Assembly: GCA_013330385.1 (NCBI GenBank)
Contig: DUIL01000164.1
Span: 4,658-10,542, forward strand
Reading direction: 5' to 3'
From: Candidatus Thalassarchaeaceae archaeon
GTDB lineage: Archaea; Thermoplasmatota; Poseidoniia; Poseidoniales; Thalassarchaeaceae
Length of the DNA stretch: 5,885 nucleotides
The first letter of the stretch is position 1, and each line of letters starts with the position of its first letter. The position numbers were made by a program, and so were the translations under genes. The notes under the pieces are model-generated. The model saw nothing but the letters and a program-made list of their open reading frames with translations. It searched no databases and was not told the origin of the DNA. Positions 1 to 5,570 of this stretch are shown here, piece after piece.

Positions 1-359
1 CCCCCATCTGCTTCAGCCATGGCTGATTCTGTGATTGGGAAAGGACGCTCTGGATTTACAGGGCCTACAACTGTCGCACTACTGACTTGTAACTCATGTC
101 CATGTTCCCTATCTGTAGGCTGAACCAAACCACAAATAATTACACTAGATTCAATCAACGCATCTTTCATTGCATCGAATATCTCGTCACCTACAGAATC
201 TCGCTTGACTACACACTGGATGGTCCCTGTGGAGTCTCTAAGAACTACAAAACGGATTTTATTTGAACCACGGGACCGGTGTATCCATCCCTTAAGTTCA
301 ACTTCCTCACCGTCATACTTGCCGGCTCGGACATCTCCTATCCATGTGTCCTTGGTCAT
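1..359 (-). CDS. asnS: Asparaginyl-tRNA synthetase, N-terminal part (cut by window edge)
   Basis: The 119 visible codons are the N-terminal anticodon-binding OB-fold of a class IIb aminoacyl-tRNA synthetase. This enzyme charges tRNA with asparagine in the cytoplasm. Visible signatures are GWIHRSRGSNKIRFVVLRDS (residues 24-43), then GTIQCVVKRD, a G-x-V turn at about 77-79 and the GHELQV strand at about 87-92. The piece ends in NPERPFPIT, which resembles the AsnRS linker that leads into the catalytic core. The family is usually about 430-440 aa, so roughly a quarter is present and motifs 1-3 lie outside the window. The ATG at 357-359 is chosen because an in-frame TAG lies five codons upstream and no ATG lies between. 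No Shine-Dalgarno site is seen, so a leaderless or short-leader mRNA is likely. Archaeal AspRS and class II LysRS share this fold, but their OB-fold sequences fit less well. Confidence 0.8.
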   Translation of the reverse strand, partial: MTKDTWIGDVRAGKYDGEEVELKGWIHRSRGSNKIRFVVLRDSTGTIQCVVKRDSVGDEIFDAMKDALIESSVIICGLVQPTDREHGHELQVSSATVVGPVNPERPFPITESAMAEADG

Positions 360-388
360 GCTAACCCCAGCCTATCGACTGGCTCCTT

Positions 389-399
389 CCATATCAAAG
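389..399 (-). promoter_or_regulatory. Candidate TATA box for the asparaginyl-tRNA synthetase gene
   Basis: Read on the minus strand this is CTTTGATATGG, an AT-rich patch centred about 35 bases before the ATG at 359. An archaeal start site about 26 bases downstream would leave a leader of roughly 9 bases, which fits the lack of a Shine-Dalgarno site. It lies between the tRNA 3' end and the gene. The match is weak and unsupported by other data. Confidence 0.3.
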
Positions 400-420
400 C
401 CCTCACACTAAAGTCAGGAT

Positions 421-432
421 GTAAGAGAAATG
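421..432 (-). terminator. Candidate T-rich terminator after tRNA-Lys
   Basis: Immediately after the encoded CCA the minus strand reads CATTTCTCTTAC. Such pyrimidine/T-rich runs commonly end archaeal tRNA transcripts. The tract is short and interrupted by C, so it may leak into the synthetase gene downstream. Confidence 0.3.
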
Positions 433-509
433 TGGCGGGTCTGACGGGGTTCGAACCCGCGACCGCCCGGTTAAGAGCCGGGTGCTCTACCTGACTAAGC
501 TACAGACCC
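433..509 (-). tRNA. tRNA-Lys (anticodon CUU), CCA encoded
   Basis: All four arms fold by hand. The acceptor stem is GGGTCTG/CAGACCC. The D arm is GCTT...GAGC. The anticodon stem is CCCGG/CCGGG around loop CTCTTAA, giving anticodon CUU, which reads AAG lysine codons. The variable loop is CGGTC. The T arm is GCGGG-TTCGAAC-CCCGT with a terminal G-U pair. The discriminator is G, followed directly by a genomically encoded CCA (433-435). The mature body is 436-509 and no intron is present. It lies 50 bases downstream of rpiA and 73 bases upstream of the synthetase start, all on the minus strand. The neighbour charges asparagine, not lysine, so the pairing is not functional cognate clustering. Confidence 0.96.
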
Positions 510-532
510 AGCCCGCCGACTTGGCACCCCTC

Positions 533-538
533 TTTAAT
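533..538 (-). promoter_or_regulatory. Candidate TATA box for tRNA-Lys
   Basis: The minus strand reads GATTAAAG across this site. The centre is about 26-27 bases upstream of the tRNA 5' end at 509, the canonical archaeal TATA spacing. It lies between the rpiA stop codon and the tRNA, so the tRNA could be transcribed on its own. The evidence is position plus weak sequence match only. Confidence 0.4.
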
Positions 539-559
539 CGGAACGGTCAAGCTTGATGT

Positions 560-1288
560 TTAGCTCAAACGGCCGGTTGGATTTACCAAAGTCACGATGC
601 CGCCTGAGGACGCCATCACTACTGCATCACATATGCCTACGAAAAGACCTACTTCGACTACGCCGGCAATATCCAAAAGAGTGGACTCTAAGTCACTAGG
701 GTTGGTAATTGAAGGCCCAAAAGAACAATCCAGAATGTGACCACCATTGTCGGTAACAAAGGGGTCTTTACCACCTCTAATTGTTACATCACCTGAACAA
801 ATTTCGGTAATACGAGCAGCCGTCCTTTCCCACTCAAAAGGCAGTACCTCAACAGGCAGATCGAAGGCACCAAGTGTTTGCACCTGTTTACGGTCATCGG
901 CTACGACGACCATGCCGTTACTTGATTGGGCTACTATTTTTTCCCGAGTCAGAGCACCACCACCACCTTTGATTAATGAAAAATCAGAATCAAATTCATC
1001 GGCTCCATCTATCACCAAATCAAGAACTCCGGCGTTGGATAGAGAAACTAGTGGGATACCTAGGCTTTGGGCGAGTTCGCGAGTTGATTCACTAGTTGGG
1101 ACTCCAACTATTGAGAGATTTTCTTCATTCATCCTACGACCAATTTCAATCACTGTATATCTAACAGTTGAACCGGTTCCCAAACCCAGCTTCATGCCAT
1201 TTTCAATGAAATCGCATGCGGCTATGCCAGCCTCACGCTTCAAGGCCTCGACGTCACTCACAATCAATTCGAGTCGAAGCATAGACAT
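560..1288 (-). CDS. rpiA: Ribose-5-phosphate isomerase A
   Basis: This cytoplasmic enzyme interconverts ribose 5-phosphate and ribulose 5-phosphate in the non-oxidative pentose phosphate pathway, supplying ribose for nucleotides. The protein is 242 aa; the family is usually about 220-240. The phosphate-binding loop GLGTGST is at 35-41. The DGADEFD motif is at 94-100; D94 and D97 match E. coli D81 and D84. The IKGGGGALTREK motif is at 106-117; K107 and E116 match catalytic K94 and E103. A C-terminal VGLFVG strand pair is present. All key residues are intact. The first ATG (1286-1288) is used. A second ATG two codons on (1280-1282) is nearly as plausible, since neither has a clear Shine-Dalgarno site. 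The gene is divergent from the RNase P RNA and 50 bases upstream of tRNA-Lys. Confidence 0.96.
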   Translation of the reverse strand: MSMLRLELIVSDVEALKREAGIAACDFIENGMKLGLGTGSTVRYTVIEIGRRMNEENLSIVGVPTSESTRELAQSLGIPLVSLSNAGVLDLVIDGADEFDSDFSLIKGGGGALTREKIVAQSSNGMVVVADDRKQVQTLGAFDLPVEVLPFEWERTAARITEICSGDVTIRGGKDPFVTDNGGHILDCSFGPSITNPSDLESTLLDIAGVVEVGLFVGICDAVVMASSGGIVTLVNPTGRLS

Positions 1289-1310
1289 GATGCTTGCCCT
1301 ATGAGATTCG

Positions 1311-1320
1311 CCGTTTACAC
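1311..1320 (-). promoter_or_regulatory. Weak TATA-like element upstream of rpiA
   Basis: The minus strand reads GTGTAAACGG, centred about 27 bases before the first rpiA ATG. This position would suit a leaderless rpiA transcript. No better AT-rich element is visible in the 82-base gap between rpiA and the RNase P RNA. The same patch could also serve the divergent RNA gene, starting a precursor near 1342. The match to an archaeal TATA consensus is poor. Confidence 0.25.
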
Positions 1321-1370
1321 CTCATTTCACTAACCGTTGGGTTCATCTGTAAGCCGCTCACGGATGTGTC

Positions 1371-1666
1371 GAGGGAGCAGGAGGGTCGCTGACAGTGTAC
1401 GACACTGAGGAAAGTCCCCTCTCCATGATGCAAGCGGTCTGGCTCAAGCCAGAGACCCGGGAGGGTCGGCTCTGCAACAGAAACGAACCACGACAGGCGT
1501 ACGGTGACTCCGTAAGGATGAGGTTTCCTGCCCGTGGCTGGAACGAGCACCCCCGCTGGAGCAAGTCCAAGCAGGTCCGTATAGCATCGACAGGGCCGGG
1601 TAGGATGCATAGTTGAATGCGACCAACCGAAAGGTGAACAGAAAGGGGCTTACTCCCTGCACCCTC
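1371..1666 (+). ncRNA. rnpB: RNase P RNA (archaeal, A-like)
   Basis: This is the catalytic RNA of RNase P, which removes 5' leaders from pre-tRNAs. Universal conserved blocks appear in the right order. CR-I GAGGAAAGTCC is at 1407-1417. An ACAGAAAC-like block follows CTGCA near 1475-1485. TGGAGCAAGTCCAA (CR-II/III region) ends at 1570. GCCGGGTAGGATGC is near 1595-1608. CR-V ACAGAAAGGGGCTTA is at 1638-1652. Ends were set by helix P1: GAGGG-A-GCAGG (1371-1381) pairs with CCTGC-A-CCCTC (1656-1666), with one A/A mismatch. Other hairpins include P3 CAGTGT-ACG-ACACTG (1393-1407), TACGG/CCGTA, GCAT/ATGC (1607-1620) and a GAAA-capped ACC/GGT stem (1626-1635). The length of about 296 nt suits the archaeal family. 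Exact transcript ends may differ by a few bases. Protein reading frames across this span are shadows. Confidence 0.95.
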
Positions 1667-1690
1667 ACCAAACTCATTTGGCGCATGCTA

Positions 1691-4600
1691 TCATTCTAGA
1701 GTTGCATCTAGCACTGATGATGTTACTAAGGCACCTGAATCCTCATAATCGAGCCATGGTCCTTTACCCAACATTCGTGACCGGATCTCGTGCCAAGCAA
1801 CGATGAAGCTCGGCAGGAGGATGCTCGAAGTCAGCAGGGCAAGTATCAGCAGTGACATCATCAAGACGAAGAAATTCTGCAGGCCTGGAATCGCCACAAA
1901 TAGGCCTGCGGCTAGCCCCGCACAAGTTGTTGCCGTAGTTTCGAAAATTGTTTGGCCTGTTCTAGCGACGGATTTTACAATACCTGCTGGAGTTTCGCCT
2001 TCATCTTTAATTCGATCAACAATATGGATAGAATCGTCAACACCTATTCCAAATACAATAGTTCCAATCATTGCTGTGAAGAAGTTAACATTTACCGAAC
2101 CCTGTCTCATCAGAAGTGGTTGCCACAACACTACAACTGCAACTGCAGCCATAGTAAATGTCGCTAATCGTGGTGAACGGAATAGTATCATCATGGTGAA
2201 TAATAGGATGAACATAGTTGCAATAGTAGTTTCACTTTGTGCCTTATGGATTCCAGCATTAATATCGATACTAACCGGAAGGCCACCCGTTAATTTTGAA
2301 TTGACCACATTATCGATTCCCAAAGCATAGCAATTGAGGGCATCAAGACAATCCCCCGAACCGTCTAAATGGTCATCTATAGCATCACGTAATGGCGTAG
2401 CATCGTGAAGATTGATGTATGGCTGGGTGACATATACAAGCGTCTTAGTCTCGCATGGAAGGCCATTTTGACAAATACCATCCTGATCTGCATTCATCAG
2501 CATTGAACGGATTTCTGGACTTAATGTGTCGAGAGCAATGTTGACCATGTCCTCTTTACTACTAGCCGCATATGGCCAACATTCGGGGCGAAGTGGATTA
2601 GTGGATTCTTCCCAACAATCATCATGAAGTAATTCCCAAAGACTTCTGTCATATATCTCAAGACCTGAGAGATTTACATCCACATGTACCGCTTTGAGAA
2701 TATTCACTATACTAATGCTTGAGGTCTGTGGAACATTGTTTATTTTACGCTCCTGCATATTGTCTATTGCATCAAGAATTGGCAAATCACGGATGGGAGC
2801 AGTAGAATTCACTGAACCTCTCGCCTCTGCATTAACAATGAACATGTTTGTTTGGCCGCCCTGGAAGATGAAACTATACTCACGAAGAGTGTCGTAACTA
2901 GAAAGTCCCGGAGGTACCTCTTCAGAAGAACCGGTCAGTGGTTTACCCATCTCCTCCTCAAGGATTACAACCGCTAAGGAAGTAATGATCATTGTAACAA
3001 TGAGTACCACCAAGGTTGTTTTGACTGGAATCTCACCAATCTTTTGCCAAATATTCGACTCCAATGCAAGTAAAAGAGTCCCTCCTATGAATAAACCAAA
3101 GAATAGAGAATATCCAATCGTGGTAGTATCTGCATAAATTAGGGCCGAAGTTGCAGCGGCTCCTGCAATTACTGAAAGTATAACTGTTTGAATTGCAGGC
3201 ATATCAAGACCAGTCTCACTCTTCCTGTAGCGGAAAAGATGGACAAGAGCTGGCACCATGACCATAGAAAGAAGGAAGGTGACTGCAATCCCTAGCAGAA
3301 GCGTTACACCAACAGTTCTCATTGGTTGAATTGGAACTAGTGAAGGCCAAGTTAGAACACTAAATCCGATTATGGTTGTTACCGCAGAAAGAAAAATTGC
3401 GTGACCGGTTGTCAGGGCGGCGCGAACTGTGGCTGAAAGGCTGATTACGGGGTCCCAAGGGTCAACATCAAGCGAACCTGTGCCATCTCGATTCATAATC
3501 CAAGATTCCTCGAGACGTTCCTCAATCAATTCAATACGATTTTCTTCAATTCTATTTGTCAGATGTAATGCATAATCTACACCCAAACCAACAAGTATCG
3601 GACCCGCTGAAATTATCATTGGAGTGAGGGTGATATCAGCAAGAACTGTAAATCCGAAAGTTATAGCAAGACTCATCGCAATAGGTGTGCCACAAATCAA
3701 CAAAACCTTCGGATTGCGATGCAGAATCATCATTGTTATACAGACTAGCAATCCACTAATTGGAAGCATTGTTTCAATGAGTTCTTTGTAGATGGCATCT
3801 GATACATCATGCACAACTGGAGTTAGACCCGTTACGGTTATTGCTTGTCTTTGAGGTCTCTCAGAAGCAGTATCCTTGGCTGTCTTTAACAAATCAGAAT
3901 ATGGAGTACTACATTCACTCCTTGGGTCATTAGAATTTTTCTTAGTACACATTGAGTGAACTTCAGTACTTATTGAGGACGACATAAGTTCGGAATATGT
4001 ACGATAACATAATTCACAAGTCCCGGGGTCTGACTTCTCAAAGATGAGGGTCTCGGCATATTCAATGAATGCCTTGTGATCCTGGATAGGAGGATTATTC
4101 GAATCCTTAGGGTCGGGCCGAGATATTTTTTGATCCGTCCCCTCCATATCGAATTTAAGGCCGAGAATTACAACCCCTGTATCCCAAATTCCATCGCCAT
4201 CATTATTGTAATCGCCATCCCCATTTTCATCCAATAAAGGATGATCTTGAGTATCCATTACGAAAGAGGAAAGGAGCGCTTCCGTTTGAGAAACTAAGTT
4301 GTCAACTCGGTCTTGGTCATCGGGTATCGAATAGCCCTCATACGGATTCAATTGAGCAGCGTTGCATTCATCTCTAGTTCCAGTAGGCAAACCATACTTC
4401 TCAAAAGCACAAGTGAATCGATAAGTGGAGGAGTTAGTTTCCTTAATTATCTGAGAAGGAGATAGGACCCAAACGACTCCATCAAACCCCCCTCGGTCAT
4501 CCTTGAACTCGTCCAATCCAGATTGATAACCACCAAGCCCTCTATTCAGATCATCACTTTCTAACCAAGACATTTGTTGGAGTATATTCACATCAGTAAT

Positions 4601-5077
4601 ATTCTCTGTCCCTCTGCAATTAGGGGGAGATTCCCCTGCAGAACATTGTCTATCAATTGCATTGTCGGTTTGAAAATAGAGTATCATTATGTCAGTAGAC
4701 CATTGTGTCCGTACCTGTTTTAGTAAATCAGTTGATTCGGCATCATCAGGAAGATAAACCTCCACATCTCCATCAATTTGATGTTCGAATTCAACAGAAT
4801 ATTGAGCGAAATATGCCGTTACAAGTAGAACGAATGCAGTGATAATTGCTGGACTCCTGAGTATTGCCGTATACCAGAATTCCGCCATCCTCTGAGCTAT
4901 TGCATGGCCACGCTTAGAGGCTGTATTGAGCATCTGATCAAAGTAATCAACAGTATCACCAACTGGGGAATAATCTATGGCTGTAAGGACCTTTTTTCCC
5001 GCCTCTCTAACGGGTTGTAAACGTTCGAAGAAGCGCTCCCAAAAGATGACTTCATCGTCACGCTCGTCAACGGACAC
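1691..5077 (-). CDS. RND superfamily (MMPL/COG1033-type) membrane exporter with large extracytoplasmic loops
   Basis: This 1128-aa protein looks like a predicted proton-driven exporter in the cytoplasmic membrane; its substrate is unknown. It has the two-fold RND plan. TM1 is at about 76-94, a large outer loop at about 95-432, and TM2-6 at about 436-614. Two extra hydrophobic segments lie at about 628-646 and 652-672. TM7 is at about 686-706, a second outer loop at about 707-945, and TM8-12 at about 950-1094. The TM4-type motif GLGVDYALH (497-505) and its counterpart GIGVDDSIH (1010-1018) keep the membrane acidic residues expected of a proton relay. Loop 1 has eight cysteines and an Asp/Asn/Gly Ca2+-loop-like stretch at 283-299; loop 2 has six cysteines. 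The start is GTG (5075-5077). In-frame upstream sequence has no ATG, GTG or TTG before a TGA at 5153-5155, and the next internal Met is residue 49. The family call is firm; the transported molecule is not inferable. Confidence 0.9.
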   Translation of the reverse strand: MSVDERDDEVIFWERFFERLQPVREAGKKVLTAIDYSPVGDTVDYFDQMLNTASKRGHAIAQRMAEFWYTAILRSPAIITAFVLLVTAYFAQYSVEFEHQIDGDVEVYLPDDAESTDLLKQVRTQWSTDIMILYFQTDNAIDRQCSAGESPPNCRGTENITDVNILQQMSWLESDDLNRGLGGYQSGLDEFKDDRGGFDGVVWVLSPSQIIKETNSSTYRFTCAFEKYGLPTGTRDECNAAQLNPYEGYSIPDDQDRVDNLVSQTEALLSSFVMDTQDHPLLDENGDGDYNNDGDGIWDTGVVILGLKFDMEGTDQKISRPDPKDSNNPPIQDHKAFIEYAETLIFEKSDPGTCELCYRTYSELMSSSISTEVHSMCTKKNSNDPRSECSTPYSDLLKTAKDTASERPQRQAITVTGLTPVVHDVSDAIYKELIETMLPISGLLVCITMMILHRNPKVLLICGTPIAMSLAITFGFTVLADITLTPMIISAGPILVGLGVDYALHLTNRIEENRIELIEERLEESWIMNRDGTGSLDVDPWDPVISLSATVRAALTTGHAIFLSAVTTIIGFSVLTWPSLVPIQPMRTVGVTLLLGIAVTFLLSMVMVPALVHLFRYRKSETGLDMPAIQTVILSVIAGAAATSALIYADTTTIGYSLFFGLFIGGTLLLALESNIWQKIGEIPVKTTLVVLIVTMIITSLAVVILEEEMGKPLTGSSEEVPPGLSSYDTLREYSFIFQGGQTNMFIVNAEARGSVNSTAPIRDLPILDAIDNMQERKINNVPQTSSISIVNILKAVHVDVNLSGLEIYDRSLWELLHDDCWEESTNPLRPECWPYAASSKEDMVNIALDTLSPEIRSMLMNADQDGICQNGLPCETKTLVYVTQPYINLHDATPLRDAIDDHLDGSGDCLDALNCYALGIDNVVNSKLTGGLPVSIDINAGIHKAQSETTIATMFILLFTMMILFRSPRLATFTMAAVAVVVLWQPLLMRQGSVNVNFFTAMIGTIVFGIGVDDSIHIVDRIKDEGETPAGIVKSVARTGQTIFETTATTCAGLAAGLFVAIPGLQNFFVLMMSLLILALLTSSILLPSFIVAWHEIRSRMLGKGPWLDYEDSGALVTSSVLDATLE

Positions 5078-5145
5078 AAGGTGGTGCCCCCACCGAGGCC
5101 AAATGAATGAATCGCTGAGGCACTCGGCAGGAGGCGGGTTCTGTA

Positions 5146-5400
5146 TCAGTTCTCAGAGAACTGGCTTACTGTTGTGACGCTCTGCTCGCCGGCTAAAACT
5201 CGGCGTAGAGCAGCCATACTGATTACAAGCGGGATGTAAGCTGTACCATCCGCTGTTGTATATGTGTGACAGTTGCTTATCGCATCGGAATGGATACTGA
5301 TTTTCAGTGCTCCACCGGCACGACTCTGCCTAGCCCACCCAACGAGGGTGGTGTTCTGTTCATTCTCAGGCTGTTCTTCTTTGGTTGTTGTCTTTGGCAT
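5146..5400 (-). CDS. Small conserved-looking protein of unknown function (84 aa)
   Basis: I do not recognise a named family. The product would be an 84-aa soluble protein. It has a polar, probably disordered N-terminus (about 1-18, Lys/Glu/Gln/Asn-rich) and then a compact segment with alternating hydrophobic residues: AGGALKISIHSDA, ADGTAYIPLVIS, a short helix MAALRRVLAGE, and VTTVSQF. There is no signal peptide, membrane segment or cysteine pair. The start at 5398-5400 is chosen over an in-frame ATG 13 codons upstream because GGAGGT sits 7 bases before it and a TATA-like box lies at archaeal distance. The gene ends 68 bases before the exporter's GTG on the same strand, so co-transcription is likely. 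The good initiation signals and protein-like composition argue that it is real; its role is unknown. Confidence 0.72.
   Translation of the reverse strand: MPKTTTKEEQPENEQNTTLVGWARQSRAGGALKISIHSDAISNCHTYTTADGTAYIPLVISMAALRRVLAGEQSVTTVSQFSEN
5147..5163. repeat. 17-bp palindrome straddling the small gene's stop codon
   Basis: CAGTTCTC-A-GAGAACTG is a perfect inverted repeat with 8-base arms and one central base. It covers the last sense codons and part of the stop codon of the 84-aa gene and lies about 70 bases before the exporter's start codon. As RNA it could form a 7-bp hairpin with a 3-base loop. As DNA it has the dyad form of a dimeric regulator site. No run of T follows it, so it is not a standard intrinsic terminator. 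Confidence 0.6.
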
Positions 5401-5407
5401 GTTTGTT

Positions 5408-5413
5408 ACCTCC
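5408..5413 (-). promoter_or_regulatory. Strong Shine-Dalgarno site for the 84-aa gene
   Basis: The minus strand reads GGAGGT, complementary to the 3' end of 16S rRNA, with a 7-base spacer before the ATG at 5400. It decides the start codon: the longer reading frame from 5439 would place this site inside the coding region. Confidence 0.8.
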
Positions 5414-5447
5414 AAGTCAGCGACGAAACGTGGCCACACATATCAAT

Positions 5448-5455
5448 CAATATAG
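5448..5455 (-). promoter_or_regulatory. TATA-like box in the divergent promoter region
   Basis: The minus strand reads CTATATTG, the best TATA-like match in the window. A start site about 26 bases on (near 5425) would give a leader of about 25 bases carrying the GGAGGT site, a good fit for the 84-aa gene and the exporter. The plus strand also reads as an AT-rich TATA-like core (CAATATAG), so the element could serve the thioredoxin-like gene too. Confidence 0.55.
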
Positions 5456-5570
5456 ACAGGCCTAATGTGAAGGTGAAAATGAAGCCTCACGCTCGCCTGA
5501 GCCTTCGGCAGCGCGGGAACCGTTAGCCGAACGGCTGAAAGTGAATGAGAGATTCGAAGCACCTGTTAAC

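Noticed and set aside
1..359. Left-end gene as lysyl-tRNA synthetase because it is next to tRNA-Lys
   Set aside because: The OB-fold sequence (IRFVVLRDSTGTIQ, GHELQV, PERPFPIT) fits AsnRS better than class II LysRS. Gene adjacency alone is not evidence of cognate pairing.
205..494. Plus-strand frames of 68 and 71 codons
   Set aside because: They lie opposite the tRNA synthetase N-terminus and run into the tRNA-Lys gene.
747..1304. 185-codon plus-strand frame opposite rpiA
   Set aside because: It is fully antisense to a gene with every RpiA catalytic motif. Its translation is Ser/Thr/Pro-rich with no recognisable domain, a typical shadow frame.
1299..1686. Several protein frames of 70-103 codons on both strands
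   Set aside because: They overlap the RNase P RNA, whose conserved blocks and P1 helix explain the sequence. The translations are Arg/Pro/Ser-rich and resemble no protein.
1803..2330. 175-codon plus-strand frame
   Set aside because: It is antisense to the C-terminal membrane region of the RND exporter. Its apparent hydrophobicity mirrors the transporter's helices.
5147..5163. Palindrome as a Rho-independent terminator
   Set aside because: No T run follows it on the minus strand and the stem is not GC-rich. Archaea also do not generally rely on such hairpins.
5266..5526. 86-codon plus-strand frame overlapping the small gene and the divergent promoter
   Set aside because: It is opposite the 84-aa gene, which has a strong Shine-Dalgarno site and TATA-like box. 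The frame also runs across the promoter region. Only its last 15 codons (from 5479) are kept as a possible leader peptide.
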